Assembly (NCBI RefSeq): GCF_026683955.1 | Contig: NZ_CP113343.1 | Span: 3,658,001 to 3,722,000, forward strand | DNA: 64,000 nt | DNA from: Arthrobacter sp. MMS18-M83 | GTDB taxonomy: Bacteria > Actinomycetota > Actinomycetes > Actinomycetales > Micrococcaceae | Direction: 5' to 3' | Shown: piece by piece, positions 45,948-55,393 of the stretch | Numbering within the stretch: the first letter of the stretch is position 1 | Layout: every line of letters starts with the position of its first letter | Translations under genes and position numbers: made by a program | Notes under the pieces: model-generated | What the model was told of the DNA's origin: nothing | The model's database searches: none | What the model saw: only the letters and a program-made list of their open reading frames with translations

Positions 45948-47903
45948 ATGGGGAAAAATATGTCAACGCGCAGAATGACGGTCGCCCAGGCGGTTGTCGA
46001 GTTCCTGTCCAAGCAGTACACGGTGGATTCCGTGGGCGGGAGTGAGTACCGGGAACGCCTGATTCCGGGCACTTTCGGGATCTTCGGCCACGGCAACGTC
46101 GCCGGTGTGGGCCAGGCACTCAAGCAGTACCAGCAGCTCGATCCGAGCATCATGCCGTATTACCAGGGCCGCAACGAGCAGGCCCAGTCGCACCAGGCCG
46201 TTGGCTACGCCCGGCACACGCGCCGTCGCCAGACCTTCGCGATCAGCACCTCGATCGGGCCCGGTTCCTCGAACCTGCTGACCGGCGCTGCGCTGGCCAC
46301 CACCAACCGGCTGCCGGTCCTGCTGCTGCCGAGCGATACCTTCGCCACCCGTGCAGCTGACCCCGTGCTGCAGCAGCTCGAGCTGCCCTACGCCTACGAC
46401 ATCACGGTCAACGACGCCTTCCGTCCGCTGTCCAAGTTCTTCGACCGGGTGTCCCGTCCGGAGCAGTTGTTCTCGGCATTTCACCACGGCCTGCGCGTCC
46501 TGACGGACCCGGCCGAGACCGGCGCGGTGACCATTTCGCTGCCGCAGGATGTCCAGGCCGAGGCCTTGGATGTTCCGGCGGAGTTCCTCGCCGAGCGTGA
46601 GTGGCGGATCCGCCGGCCCGAAGCGGACGACGACGACATCCGCCGCGCCGCCGAGGCCATCCGTGCCGCCAAGCGTCCGCTCATCATCGCCGGCGGCGGC
46701 GTCCTGTACGCGTTCGCCAACGAGGAACTCGCCAAGTTCGCCGAACTGACCGGCATCCCGGTGGGCAACACCCAGGCCGGGGTCGGCGTCCTGCCGTGGG
46801 ACCACCGGTTCTCGCTGGGAGCCATTGGCTCCACGGGCACGACGGCGGCGAACGCCATCGCGGCCGTTGCTGACGTGATCATCGGCATCGGTACCAGATA
46901 TGAGGACTTTACGACGGCGTCGCGCACTGCTTTCCAGAACCCCGACGTGAAGTTCATCAACATCAACGTGGCCGCGATCGACGCCTACAAGCACGGCACC
47001 ACGCTGCCGATCGTCGCGGACGCCCGCAAGGCCCTGGTCAAGCTGAACCAGGCCGTTGGCGGATACCGTGTGGGAGCGGACCTGGAGGAGAAGATCGCGG
47101 CGGAGAAGAAACGCTGGAACGCGATCGTGGACGAGGCCTTCGACACCCGCCACACGCCGCTGCCGGCGCAAAACGAGATCATCGGCGCTACCAGCCGGGC
47201 CATGGAAAAGCAGGACGTTGTCATCTGCGCCGCCGGTTCCCTGCCCGGCGACCTGCACAAGATGTGGCGCGTCCGGGACCCCTTCGGCTACCACGTGGAG
47301 TACGCCTACTCCTGCATGGGCTACGAGATCCCCGGCGGCCTGGGAGTCAAGCGTGCCGCCCTGGCGGAGGCAGCCGCGGGCGGCGAGAAGCGCGACGTCG
47401 TGGTCATGGTGGGGGACGGCTCCTACCTGATGATGCACACCGAACTGGTCACCGCCGTCGCCGAACGCATCAAACTGATCGTGGTCCTGATCCAGAACCA
47501 TGGCTACGCCTCGATCGGTTCGCTTTCCGAGTCGCTGGGCTCGCAGCGCTTCGGCACGCAGTACCGGGTCCTGGACAAGGAACAGCACTCCTTCGACGCC
47601 GGCGCGAACCTGCCCATCGACCTGGCCCTTAACGCCGAGTCCCTCGGCGCGAAGGTGATCCGGATCGAACCGGGGGAGAAGGTCATCGCCGAACTCGAAC
47701 AGGCCATCCGCGACGCGAAGGCGGCGCCGGAGGAGTCCGGGCCGATCGTCATCCACGTCGAATCGGACCTCTTGCTGGACGCGCCGAGCTCCGAGTCCTG
47801 GTGGGACGTTCCCGTCTCGCAGGTCTCCGAGCTCGAATCCACCCAGCAGGCCTACCAGACGTACACAGGCCACAAGAACCGCCAGCGCAAGCTGCTCGGC
47901 TAA
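45948..47903 (+). CDS. iolD: 3D-trihydroxycyclohexane-1,2-dione hydrolase
   Basis: ThDP-dependent enzyme (651 residues) that opens the cyclohexane ring in inositol catabolism. The N-terminal PYR domain has the conserved FGIFGHGNVAGVG and YYQGRNEQAQSH. The C-terminal ThDP-binding motif is VGDGSYLMM (from about residue 490), followed by NHGYASIGSL. The ATG at 45948 is used; an ATG at 45960 (MSTRRMT) is an alternative. It is followed by mmsA 50 bases downstream. Confidence 0.94.
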   Translation: MGKNMSTRRMTVAQAVVEFLSKQYTVDSVGGSEYRERLIPGTFGIFGHGNVAGVGQALKQYQQLDPSIMPYYQGRNEQAQSHQAVGYARHTRRRQTFAISTSIGPGSSNLLTGAALATTNRLPVLLLPSDTFATRAADPVLQQLELPYAYDITVNDAFRPLSKFFDRVSRPEQLFSAFHHGLRVLTDPAETGAVTISLPQDVQAEALDVPAEFLAEREWRIRRPEADDDDIRRAAEAIRAAKRPLIIAGGGVLYAFANEELAKFAELTGIPVGNTQAGVGVLPWDHRFSLGAIGSTGTTAANAIAAVADVIIGIGTRYEDFTTASRTAFQNPDVKFININVAAIDAYKHGTTLPIVADARKALVKLNQAVGGYRVGADLEEKIAAEKKRWNAIVDEAFDTRHTPLPAQNEIIGATSRAMEKQDVVICAAGSLPGDLHKMWRVRDPFGYHVEYAYSCMGYEIPGGLGVKRAALAEAAAGGEKRDVVVMVGDGSYLMMHTELVTAVAERIKLIVVLIQNHGYASIGSLSESLGSQRFGTQYRVLDKEQHSFDAGANLPIDLALNAESLGAKVIRIEPGEKVIAELEQAIRDAKAAPEESGPIVIHVESDLLLDAPSSESWWDVPVSQVSELESTQQAYQTYTGHKNRQRKLLG

Positions 47904-47953
47904 CCCCCTCAAGCTTTAGACCCCCTCAAAGCCACAGACAAGGAAGTCCGCAC

Positions 47954-49462
47954 ATGTCGACGACCACACTGACCACCATCAAGCATTTCATCAACGGTGT
48001 TGAAACCGCCGGCACCGGCGATCGCAGCCAGCCGGTCTACAACCCGGCCACCGGCGCAGTCTCCGCGGAGCTTCGGCTCGCGAACCGGGCCGATCTGGAC
48101 GCCACTGTCGCGGCCGCCAAGGCCGCCAGCGAAAAGTGGGGAGATTTTTCCCTGGCCAAGCGCACCGCGGTGCTGTTCAAGTTCCGCGAACTCGTCGCCT
48201 CCCACGTTGACGAACTCGCGGCCCTGATCACGGCCGAGCACGGCAAGGTCATTTCCGATGCCAAGGGCGAGATCGGCCGTGGCCTGGAAGTCATCGAATT
48301 CGCCTGCGGCATCCCGCAGCTGCTCAAGGGCGACTACTCGGACCAGGTCTCCACCGGCATCGACGTGTTCTCCTTCCGCGAGCCCCTCGGCGTCGTCGCC
48401 GGCATCACCCCGTTCAACTTCCCGGTCATGGTGCCGCTGTGGATGGCACCCATGGCGATCGCCACCGGCAACGCGTTCATCCTCAAGCCCTCCGAACGGG
48501 ACCCCTCCGCGTCCATGCTCCTGGCTAAGCTCTGGAAGGACGCCGGCCTGCCCGACGGCGTGTTCCAGGTCCTGCACGGCGACAAGGAAACCGTCGATGG
48601 CCTCCTGACCCACCCGGACGTGGACGGCATCTCCTTCGTCGGCTCCACCCCGATCGCCCGGTACGTCCACGAAACCGCGACCGCGCACGGCAAGCGGGTC
48701 CAGGCCCTGGGCGGCGCGAAGAACCATGCGATCATCATGCCCGACGCCGACCTGGACAACGCGGCCGACCACCTGGCCGCAGCCGCCTTCGGTTCCGCGG
48801 GCGAGCGCTGCATGGCCATCTCTGTCGCGGTCGCCGTCGGCGATGCCGCCGAGCTGCTGGTCAAGAAGGTCGAAGAGCGCGCCCTGGCCGTGAAGGTCAA
48901 GAACGGCACCGAGCCCGACGCCGAAATGGGCCCCGTCATCACCCCTGCCTCCAAGGAACGCATCGTGCGGATCGTCACCGAAGCCGAAGCCGCGGGCGCG
49001 GCGATGGTCGTAGACGGCCGCGACCTCGTGGTTCCCGGCCACGAAGAAGGGTTCTGGGTGGGCCCCACCGTCATCGACCACGTCAAGACCGGAATGACCG
49101 CCTACACCGAGGAAATCTTCGGGCCCGTCCTGGTGGTGGTGCGCGTGGAGGACCTGGATGAAGGCATCAAGCTCATCAACTCCAACCCCTACGGCAACGG
49201 CACCGCCATCTTCACCTCCTCCGGTGCCAACGCCCGCAAGTTCCAGCGCTCCGTCACGGTGGGCATGGTGGGCATCAACGTGCCCCTGCCGGTGCCCGTG
49301 GCCTACCACTCCTTCGGCGGCTGGAAGGCCTCCCTCTTCGGCGACAAGCACATCTACGGACCCGAAGGCGTGTCCTTCTACACCCGCGGCAAAGTGGTCA
49401 CGTCCCGCTGGCCCGAACCCACCCACGCCTCCGGCGCCTCCTACAACTTCCCCTCCAACTGA
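47954..49462 (+). CDS. iolA: Methylmalonate/malonate-semialdehyde dehydrogenase (CoA-acylating)
   Basis: Last step of inositol catabolism, turning malonate semialdehyde into acetyl-CoA and CO2. Aldehyde-dehydrogenase fold of 502 residues with FNFPVMVPLWM, the catalytic Cys286 in GSAGERCMA, and the CoA-acylating subclass pattern SRKFQRSVTVGMVGIN (here ARKFQRSVTVGMVGIN). The ATG at 47954 follows GGAAG. Same as mmsA in valine catabolism, but operon context indicates IolA. Confidence 0.94.
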   Translation: MSTTTLTTIKHFINGVETAGTGDRSQPVYNPATGAVSAELRLANRADLDATVAAAKAASEKWGDFSLAKRTAVLFKFRELVASHVDELAALITAEHGKVISDAKGEIGRGLEVIEFACGIPQLLKGDYSDQVSTGIDVFSFREPLGVVAGITPFNFPVMVPLWMAPMAIATGNAFILKPSERDPSASMLLAKLWKDAGLPDGVFQVLHGDKETVDGLLTHPDVDGISFVGSTPIARYVHETATAHGKRVQALGGAKNHAIIMPDADLDNAADHLAAAAFGSAGERCMAISVAVAVGDAAELLVKKVEERALAVKVKNGTEPDAEMGPVITPASKERIVRIVTEAEAAGAAMVVDGRDLVVPGHEEGFWVGPTVIDHVKTGMTAYTEEIFGPVLVVVRVEDLDEGIKLINSNPYGNGTAIFTSSGANARKFQRSVTVGMVGINVPLPVPVAYHSFGGWKASLFGDKHIYGPEGVSFYTRGKVVTSRWPEPTHASGASYNFPSN

Positions 49463-49504
49463 CCACCGGCCCGGCGAAAAAGACTCGAGAAAGACGACGC
49501 TGTC

Positions 49505-50422
49505 ATGACTGAGGTAGAGAACAAGCTGATCATCGGCACCGCACCCGACTCGTGGGGCGTCTGGTTTCCGGATGACCCCCGGCAGACCCCGTGGGAGCGA
49601 TTCCTGGACGAAGTGGCCGAGTCCGGCTACAAGTGGATCGAACTTGGTCCTTACGGCTACTTGCCGAATGACCCCGTCCGCCTCGCCGAGGAACTCAAGC
49701 AGCGGGACCTGAAGATCACGGCGGGAACGGTCTTCACGGCCTTCCACCGCGGGCTGGACCAGTGGGAAACAGCCTGGGAGCCGGCACGCAAGGTCGCTGA
49801 GCTGACGGCTGCCATGGGCGGCGAGCACATCGTGGTCATTCCGGCGATGTGGCGCGACGACGTCACCGGCGAGGCTGTGGAGAGCGGTCAGCTCACCGAG
49901 AAAGCCTGGTCCGACCTGTTCACGGGCCACAACCGCTTGGGCAAGGTGCTGCTGGAAGACTTCGGCCTCAAGCAGCAATTCCACTCCCACGCGGATTCCC
50001 ATGTCGGCGCCCAGGCGGATATCGAGCACCTGCTCGCCGCCACTGACAGCAAGTATCTGAACCTGTGCCTGGACACCGGACACGCGGAATACTGCGGAGC
50101 GTCCAGCCTGGAGTTGATCAAGAACTACCCGGACCGCATCGGTTACCTGCACCTGAAGCAGATCAACCCGGATGTCCTGAGACAAGTCAATGAGGAGAAC
50201 ATGACCTGGGCGGCAGCCAACCTGGCCGGCGTCATGACCGAACCGCCGAACGGCCTTCCGGACCTGCGTGCAGTCATCGAGGCCGTTGAAGGACTTAATC
50301 GCCCGATCTTTGGCATTGTGGAACAGGACATGTACCCCGTGGCCTTCGACGTCCCCATGCCCATCGCCAAGCGCACCCGCAACTACCTGCTCTCGTGCGG
50401 CTCCCGCACTACCGTCAACTGA
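49505..50422 (+). CDS. Sugar isomerase/epimerase-fold protein, IolE/IolI-like
   Basis: AP-endonuclease-2 TIM-barrel protein of 305 residues with GTAPDSWGVWFP at the N-terminus and metal-site residues in FHSHADSHVG, LCLDTGHAEYCG and YLHLKQINPDV. In iol operons this fold provides inosose dehydratase (IolE) or inosose isomerase (IolI). The position between iolA and iolG favours IolE, the step that makes the substrate of IolD. Subfamily is not certain from sequence alone. Confidence 0.78.
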   Translation: MTEVENKLIIGTAPDSWGVWFPDDPRQTPWERFLDEVAESGYKWIELGPYGYLPNDPVRLAEELKQRDLKITAGTVFTAFHRGLDQWETAWEPARKVAELTAAMGGEHIVVIPAMWRDDVTGEAVESGQLTEKAWSDLFTGHNRLGKVLLEDFGLKQQFHSHADSHVGAQADIEHLLAATDSKYLNLCLDTGHAEYCGASSLELIKNYPDRIGYLHLKQINPDVLRQVNEENMTWAAANLAGVMTEPPNGLPDLRAVIEAVEGLNRPIFGIVEQDMYPVAFDVPMPIAKRTRNYLLSCGSRTTVN

Positions 50423-50459
50423 CATCACCCCTGCAACTGCTCCACCAAAGGAAAGAACA

Positions 50460-51473
50460 ATGACTCAGACCCTCCGCGTTGCCGTCATCGGCGCAGGCCG
50501 CATGGGCGCCGACCACATCAAGCGGCTCAGCACCCGCATCCACGGCGCCGAAGTAGCCGCCGTCGTCGACGTCGACCTCTCCCGCGCACAGGCCGCCATC
50601 GCAGGGATCGACGGCGCCGTGGCCCTCGCCAGTGCCGAAGAGGCCCTCAACAACGGCGACGTCAACGCCGTTCTGATTGCCACCCCGGGGTTCCTGCACG
50701 AGGAAATCCTCTACAAGGCGCTGGAGAAGGACTTCCCCATCCTCTGCGAAAAACCGCTCACCCCGGATGCCGAGAGTGCCTGGAAAGTTGTCAAGGCCGA
50801 AACGGCGCTCGGCCACAAGCGCATCCAGGTGGGCTTCATGCGCCGCTTCGACGCCGAATACGCCGCCCTGGGCTCGGTGATCCGCGACCATGAACTCGGC
50901 GAGCTGCTCATGCTGCACCACCAGCACCGCAACCCGACCACGCCGCCGGGCTTCACCAATGAGATGCTCATCAACGACTCCGTGGTCCACGAATTCGATG
51001 CCATCCGTTTCTTCACCGGTGAGGAAATCACGTCGGTCCAGGTCCGTCTGGGCAAGGCAACGCGCAACGCCCCGAGCGGCCAGCACGACCCCCAGCACGT
51101 CCTGATCGAGACCGAGTCCGGCGTCCTGGCCGACGTCGAAATCTACGTCAACGCCAAGTTCGGCTATGAAGTCGCGACCCAGGCGTCCTTCGAGGACGGC
51201 ATCGTGAACATCGGTGGCGACGGCGGTCCTTACGTCCGCAGCGCTGGCCGCTGGGGCGGCAAGGTCACGCCCGGCTTCGAAGAGCGCTTCGGTGCCGCGT
51301 ACGACGTCGAGGTCCAGGCTTGGGTGGACGCCGCCCGCCGTGGCGAAATCGGCGGTCCTACCGCCTGGGATGGGTACGCCACCGCCGCTTGCTGCGAAGC
51401 AGGCGTCGAGGCCCAGAAGTCGGGCGAGAAGGTCGCGGTCAAGCTGAACACCAAACCTGAACTGTACAAGTAA
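50460..51473 (+). CDS. iolG: myo-Inositol 2-dehydrogenase
   Basis: Gfo/Idh/MocA dehydrogenase of 337 residues catalysing the first step from inositol to 2-keto-inositol. Rossmann motif VIGAGRMGADHIKRL, cofactor-binding ILCEKPLTPD and the catalytic region VGFMRRFDAEYAAL plus DSVVHEFDAIRFF (Lys/Asp/His set) match IolG. The ATG at 50460 follows AAAGGAAAG. A rho-independent terminator follows its stop, before iolH. Confidence 0.92.
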   Translation: MTQTLRVAVIGAGRMGADHIKRLSTRIHGAEVAAVVDVDLSRAQAAIAGIDGAVALASAEEALNNGDVNAVLIATPGFLHEEILYKALEKDFPILCEKPLTPDAESAWKVVKAETALGHKRIQVGFMRRFDAEYAALGSVIRDHELGELLMLHHQHRNPTTPPGFTNEMLINDSVVHEFDAIRFFTGEEITSVQVRLGKATRNAPSGQHDPQHVLIETESGVLADVEIYVNAKFGYEVATQASFEDGIVNIGGDGGPYVRSAGRWGGKVTPGFEERFGAAYDVEVQAWVDAARRGEIGGPTAWDGYATAACCEAGVEAQKSGEKVAVKLNTKPELYK

Positions 51474-51492
51474 TATCTCAGCGATCGCGAGG

Positions 51493-51534
51493 AAGGGTGG
51501 CTAGCCGGCAGCGCAGCGGCCGGCCACCCTTTTT
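51493..51534 (+). terminator. Rho-independent terminator between iolG and iolH
   Basis: Stem AAGGGTGGC / GCCACCCTT with a further GCCGGC / GCCGGC-type inner pairing, followed by five T residues. It should end or attenuate the iolC-iolG transcript before iolH. Confidence 0.8.
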
Positions 51535-51561
51535 CGCAGAATCACCACAAAGGAGTGACCA

Positions 51562-52437
51562 TTGAAGATTGCCCTTGATCCCACCCCGTTCCACCACAGC
51601 CACAGCCTGCTGGAGTTTCCGCGGCTGGCCGCTGATCTCGGCTACAAATACCTCCAGCTGACCCCGCACGCCGACTTCATCCCGTTCTTCAACCACCCCA
51701 AGGCCGACGACGAGCTCGTGGGCCAGCTAAAGGAAGCCTGTAAGGATGCCGACGTCGAGATCGCCTCGGTGCTTCCCGTGCTGCGTTGGTCCGGGCCGGA
51801 CGAAGACGCCCGCGAGGCTGCCGTTCGCTATTGGAAGCGTGCCATCCGGATCACGGTCGATCTCGGCGTGCAGACCATGAACACCGAATTCAGCGGTCGC
51901 CCGGAAAAGGCCGAGGAGTCCGAAAGGGCCTTCTACCGCTCCATGGAAGAGCTCCTTCCGATCATCGAGCGCGAGGGCCTGGACGTCCTCATCGACCCGC
52001 ACCCGGACGACTTCGTGGAGGACGGCCTCGCCGCCCTGCGCGTCATCCGTGGCGTGAACTCGCCCAACATCGGCATGGTCTACGTTGCCTCCCACACCTT
52101 CCACATGGGCAACAAGCCGCTCGACATCATGCGGGCCGCGGGGGACAAGCTGCGCCTCGTCCACGTGTCTGACACGATGGACCACCACGCCTCCCACGGC
52201 CTGCGCTACATCACCAACCCGCCCGGCAACGCCATACGCGTGCACCAGCACCTGAAGATCGGCGACGGCGACGTCAACTGGGACGAGTTCTTCGGCGGAC
52301 TGAAGGAAATCGGCTTCCTGGACAAGGGGAACACGGTCATGGTGTCCAGCGTCTTCGCCGAGGACGACAACGCCAACGAGGTCTCCCGGTACCAGCTGGA
52401 AACCATGGGCAAGTATCTGCAGAAGGTCGGCCGCTAA
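51562..52437 (+). CDS. iolH: IolH-like TIM-barrel protein
   Basis: AP-endonuclease-2-fold protein of 291 residues. The N-terminus KIALDPTPFHHSHSL and the later DPHPDDFVEDGL, ASHTFHMG and LVHVSDTMDHHASHGLRY match IolH of inositol clusters, whose exact reaction is not settled. It starts with TTG after a strong AAAGGAGTGACC site and lies downstream of a terminator, so its level may be lower than the other iol genes. Confidence 0.85.
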   Translation: MKIALDPTPFHHSHSLLEFPRLAADLGYKYLQLTPHADFIPFFNHPKADDELVGQLKEACKDADVEIASVLPVLRWSGPDEDAREAAVRYWKRAIRITVDLGVQTMNTEFSGRPEKAEESERAFYRSMEELLPIIEREGLDVLIDPHPDDFVEDGLAALRVIRGVNSPNIGMVYVASHTFHMGNKPLDIMRAAGDKLRLVHVSDTMDHHASHGLRYITNPPGNAIRVHQHLKIGDGDVNWDEFFGGLKEIGFLDKGNTVMVSSVFAEDDNANEVSRYQLETMGKYLQKVGR

Positions 52438-52511
52438 CATCACTAGCCGTCTCCCTAGCGGATCGTTCTTTAACTGTTCGGAGCACCCTGATACCATCAA
52501 ATCAAAGAAGT

Positions 52512-52531
52512 ATGTCTTATCAATCAGACAT
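52512..52531. promoter_or_regulatory. GntR-type operator candidate
   Basis: Inverted repeat ATGTCT (52512-52517) and AGACAT (52526-52531) with 8-base spacing, about 60 bases before the GntR start. Possible autoregulation site. Confidence 0.45.
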
Positions 52532-52589
52532 GCCCCGCAGACGAGGTTGCTGCCCAGCGGTCTCGAGGACCGCAAGGGAAGGGCCCGTG

Positions 52590-53327
52590 ATGAGCCAACT
52601 CAATCTCAGCATCGACCGTTCTTCGCCGGTGCCCTTGTACCACCAGGTGGTGCAAGGCATTGAGACGGCCATCCACACTGGTTTGTTGAAGCCCGGAAGC
52701 CGGCTGGACAACGAAGTGGATCTCGCCGCACGGCTGAACCTGTCGCGCCCCACGATGCGCATGGCCATGGATGAGCTGGTCCGTTCCGGCCTCCTGATCC
52801 GAAAGCGTGGCGTAGGCACGCAAGTGGTGTCCAGTCAGGTCCGGCGCCCGCTTGAGCTGTCCAGCCTTTTTGACGATCTCAGCAACAACGGCGGCAAACC
52901 TACTACGAAGGTGCTCACGTTCAACCACGTCCAAGCGGACGGCGCCACCAGGGAAGCCCTCCATCTTCCGGCTGGGGCCACCGCGTTTCACTTCACCAGA
53001 TTGCGCAAGATCGACGGGAAACCCCTGGCGCTGATGGAAAATTGGGTCCGCGATGACATTACGGAAATCAACGCTGACCTTCTGGGCAGCCAGGGCCTGT
53101 ATGGCATCCTTCGGAACGGCGGGGTGAATTTCCGGCTCGCTACCCAGCGCATGGGCGCAATGGTTGCCAATGAGTACCAGGCGCGGTTGCTGGAAACAAC
53201 GATTGGTTCCGCACTGGTCACCATGGAGCGCACTGCCGTGGACGATAAAGGCCGGAACGTGGAGACAGGCCGGCACGTCTACCGTGCCGATTCCTACAGC
53301 TTCGAAATGACACTGGTTCAGCGCTGA
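52590..53327 (+). CDS. GntR-family (HutC/UTRA) regulator, probable inositol regulator
   Basis: A 245-residue regulator: winged helix (PLYHQVVQGIETAIHTG, DLAARLNLSRPTMRMAMDEL) and UTRA domain (ATAFHFTRLRKIDGKPLALMENWV). It lies between iolH and the MFS transporter, where an IolR-type GntR controls the iol genes in many actinobacteria. GTG at 52587 and ATG at 52590 are adjacent possible starts. It is the second UTRA-type regulator flanking the iol cluster. Confidence 0.9.
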   Translation: MSQLNLSIDRSSPVPLYHQVVQGIETAIHTGLLKPGSRLDNEVDLAARLNLSRPTMRMAMDELVRSGLLIRKRGVGTQVVSSQVRRPLELSSLFDDLSNNGGKPTTKVLTFNHVQADGATREALHLPAGATAFHFTRLRKIDGKPLALMENWVRDDITEINADLLGSQGLYGILRNGGVNFRLATQRMGAMVANEYQARLLETTIGSALVTMERTAVDDKGRNVETGRHVYRADSYSFEMTLVQR

Positions 53328-53410
53328 CTCCCTCAATGCCGGCCTGCTAACCACCGATCACCGAAATTTCGCTTGACCTTTTCGTACCTGACCTCGCGCG
53401 CTGTTTCTTA

Positions 53411-53426
53411 TGTGACGCGCGTCACT
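53411..53426. promoter_or_regulatory. CRP/GlxR-type site upstream of MFS transporter
   Basis: TGTGACGCGCGTCACT contains the perfect palindrome GTGACGCGCGTCAC and fits the TGTGA-N6-TCACA pattern except the last base. It is 25 bases before the transporter ATG, so binding there would more likely repress or tune than activate. Confidence 0.55.
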
Positions 53427-53450
53427 TGCCTACCTGACAAAGGAGTCCTG

Positions 53451-54902
53451 ATGGCAACTATCCAAGCCCACCGCGGAGCACCCCGCCCGGCACCGCTCCC
53501 GCACCTCACCGACGGGCCCCATCGCAAGCGACTAGGCCAGGTGGCCCTCACCGCGACGTTCGGCGGCCTGCTCTTTGGCTACGACACGGGTGTCATCAAC
53601 GGCGCGCTCCAGCCGATGACCGCTGCGCTCGGCCTTACCCCGATCACCGAGGGCATAGTGACCAGTTCGCTCCTGTTTGGTGCTGCCGCCGGTGCAATCG
53701 GCGGCGGCCGGCTATCCGACGTCTGGGGCCGCCGAAAGACCATTATCCTTCTTGCCCTCATGTTCCTCGTGGGAACTCTCTCGTGCGTCTTCTCGCCGAA
53801 CTTCGAGGTAATGGTCCTCGGCCGGATCATCCTCGGCCTAGCCGTTGGCGGTGCCTCCACCGTTGTACCCGTGTTCCTCGCCGAGCTTGCCCCCTACGAG
53901 ATCCGCGGCTCGCTCGCGGGGCGCAACGAACTTATGATCGTCATCGGCCAGCTGGCCGCATTCGTCTTGAATGCGATCATCGGCAATGTGTGGGGAGAGT
54001 TCGGCGGTGTCTGGCGCATCATGCTCGCCGTCGCAGCCCTGCCCGCTCTCGCTCTGTTCTTCGGCATGCTGCGGATGCCGGAGTCCCCTCGCTGGCTCAT
54101 CTCCCAAGGCCGCTCTCAGGAGGCCCTTGCCGTCCTCACCTCGATCCGTTCTCCTGAGCGGGCGGCTGCGGAGCTGGCCGACGTCAGGCACCTCGCCGAC
54201 GAGGAGAAAGAAATCAAGTGGTCGGGCTGGAGTGCGCTTCGCAGCAAGTGGCTGCTGCGCATCCTGCTCGTAGGCATCGGCCTCGGCGTCGCCCAGCAGC
54301 TCACCGGCATCAACTCGATCATGTACTACGGCCAGTCCGTGCTCGTCGAGGCAGGCTTCAGCTCCAGCGCCGCGCTGGTCGCCAACATCGCTCCCGGAGT
54401 CATTGCAGTCATTGGCGGCCTGACCGCACTTCGACTCATGCAGACCATGAACCGCCGCAGAACCCTGCTGACAGGGTTCGCTCTGACCACCGTTTGCCAT
54501 TTCCTCATCGGGATCGCCTCAATTGCCCTTCCCATCGGCAACCCGGCCCGTCCCTTCGTGATCCTCTTCCTCGTGGTCGCGTTCGTCGGATCCGTGCAGA
54601 CTTTCCTCAACATCGCCGTGTGGGTCATGCTCTCCGAGATCTTTCCCCTTCACATCCGCGGGTTCGCGATCGGCGTCTCGGTCTTCTGCCTCTGGATCGC
54701 CAACGCTTTCCTGGGCCTTTATTTCCCCATTCTCGTCGCCGCCGTCGGCATCACGGGATCCTTCTTCCTGTTCGGCGTGGTCGGCCTCCTTGCCCTCGTG
54801 TTCATCTACACACAGGTCCCGGAGACCCGCGGGCGCACGCTCGAAGCGCTTGAGGAAGACGTCACCACCGGCACCATCTATCTCGCCCACAAGACGAAGT
54901 AG
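53451..54902 (+). CDS. iolT: MFS sugar porter, probable myo-inositol transporter
   Basis: Twelve-helix MFS sugar porter of 483 residues. Signatures are GLLFGYDTGVINGAL, GGRLSDVWGRRKTI, RIILGLAVGGASTVVPVFLAELAP, PESPRWLI and the C-terminal PETRGRTLEALEED. It follows the iol genes and the GntR regulator, so myo-inositol is the likely substrate (IolT-like). The ATG at 53451 has a strong AAAGGAG site. Confidence 0.9.
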   Translation: MATIQAHRGAPRPAPLPHLTDGPHRKRLGQVALTATFGGLLFGYDTGVINGALQPMTAALGLTPITEGIVTSSLLFGAAAGAIGGGRLSDVWGRRKTIILLALMFLVGTLSCVFSPNFEVMVLGRIILGLAVGGASTVVPVFLAELAPYEIRGSLAGRNELMIVIGQLAAFVLNAIIGNVWGEFGGVWRIMLAVAALPALALFFGMLRMPESPRWLISQGRSQEALAVLTSIRSPERAAAELADVRHLADEEKEIKWSGWSALRSKWLLRILLVGIGLGVAQQLTGINSIMYYGQSVLVEAGFSSSAALVANIAPGVIAVIGGLTALRLMQTMNRRRTLLTGFALTTVCHFLIGIASIALPIGNPARPFVILFLVVAFVGSVQTFLNIAVWVMLSEIFPLHIRGFAIGVSVFCLWIANAFLGLYFPILVAAVGITGSFFLFGVVGLLALVFIYTQVPETRGRTLEALEEDVTTGTIYLAHKTK

Positions 54903-55361
54903 ACGGATTCCGGCGGCATGCTGGGGCAGGCCCGCTAGTACTTGGCCGCGAGGGAGGGCTGCCGGGGGATTAGCACCATCTACGACTCCACGTCTTTCAA
55001 CATGCGGGTTGCAGGATACTCCTACGCATACCGGTCATTCGAGTCAACGTGATTGTGGAAGCCCCGTGGCGGGAGGAGTAGCTCGGCTCCAGCCGCCGAA
55101 CCGGGTGCCCGAGAACAATATGGAAGGCAGCGGTAATGAGTGCATCGCTGTGGATCCTGGCCGCTATCGCGATTGTTTCTTCATCGGCGGGATCGTGAAG
55201 GCTGTCGGCTTCGGTTATGGATTTGCCCCGATCCCGCTCGTGGTGGGCCGTGGTCCCGTTCTTCGTCGACCGCGGTCGAAGCGTTTGACAGCGTTCCCCA
55301 CGCGATCGATTGTTCTACGTGCATGCTCCGGCAAGTCCTGAAAGGCGGAGGTGTCGCCGAG
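54903..55361. other. Intergenic region with gene scars
   Basis: About 460 bases after the transporter. A short start (ATG at 55136, MSASLWILAAIAIVSS) looks like the first membrane helix of a lost permease but stops soon after. No intact gene. Confidence 0.4.
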
Positions 55362-55391
55362 GCGATTATGTGATATACATCACATAATCGC
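55362..55391. promoter_or_regulatory. Perfect CRP/GlxR-type palindrome
   Basis: 13-base perfect arms GCGATTATGTGAT and ATCACATAATCGC separated by four bases; the core TGTGATATACATCACA matches the TGTGA-N6-TCACA consensus fully. It abuts the first LacI-type operator, giving a classic activator plus repressor layout for a sugar-controlled promoter. Confidence 0.8.
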
Positions 55392-55393
55392 TA

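Noticed and set aside
49505..50422. Firm iolE naming of the TIM-barrel gene
   Set aside because: The fold is shared by IolE, IolI, IolH and IolO; without alignment the subfamily cannot be fixed, so no symbol was given.
47909..50428. Very long open frame on the minus strand opposite iolA, the IolE-like gene and part of iolG
   Set aside because: It mirrors GC-rich codon use of the plus-strand genes, has no recognisable domain and low-complexity His/Gly/Val-rich composition. The same holds for the minus frame opposite iolD.
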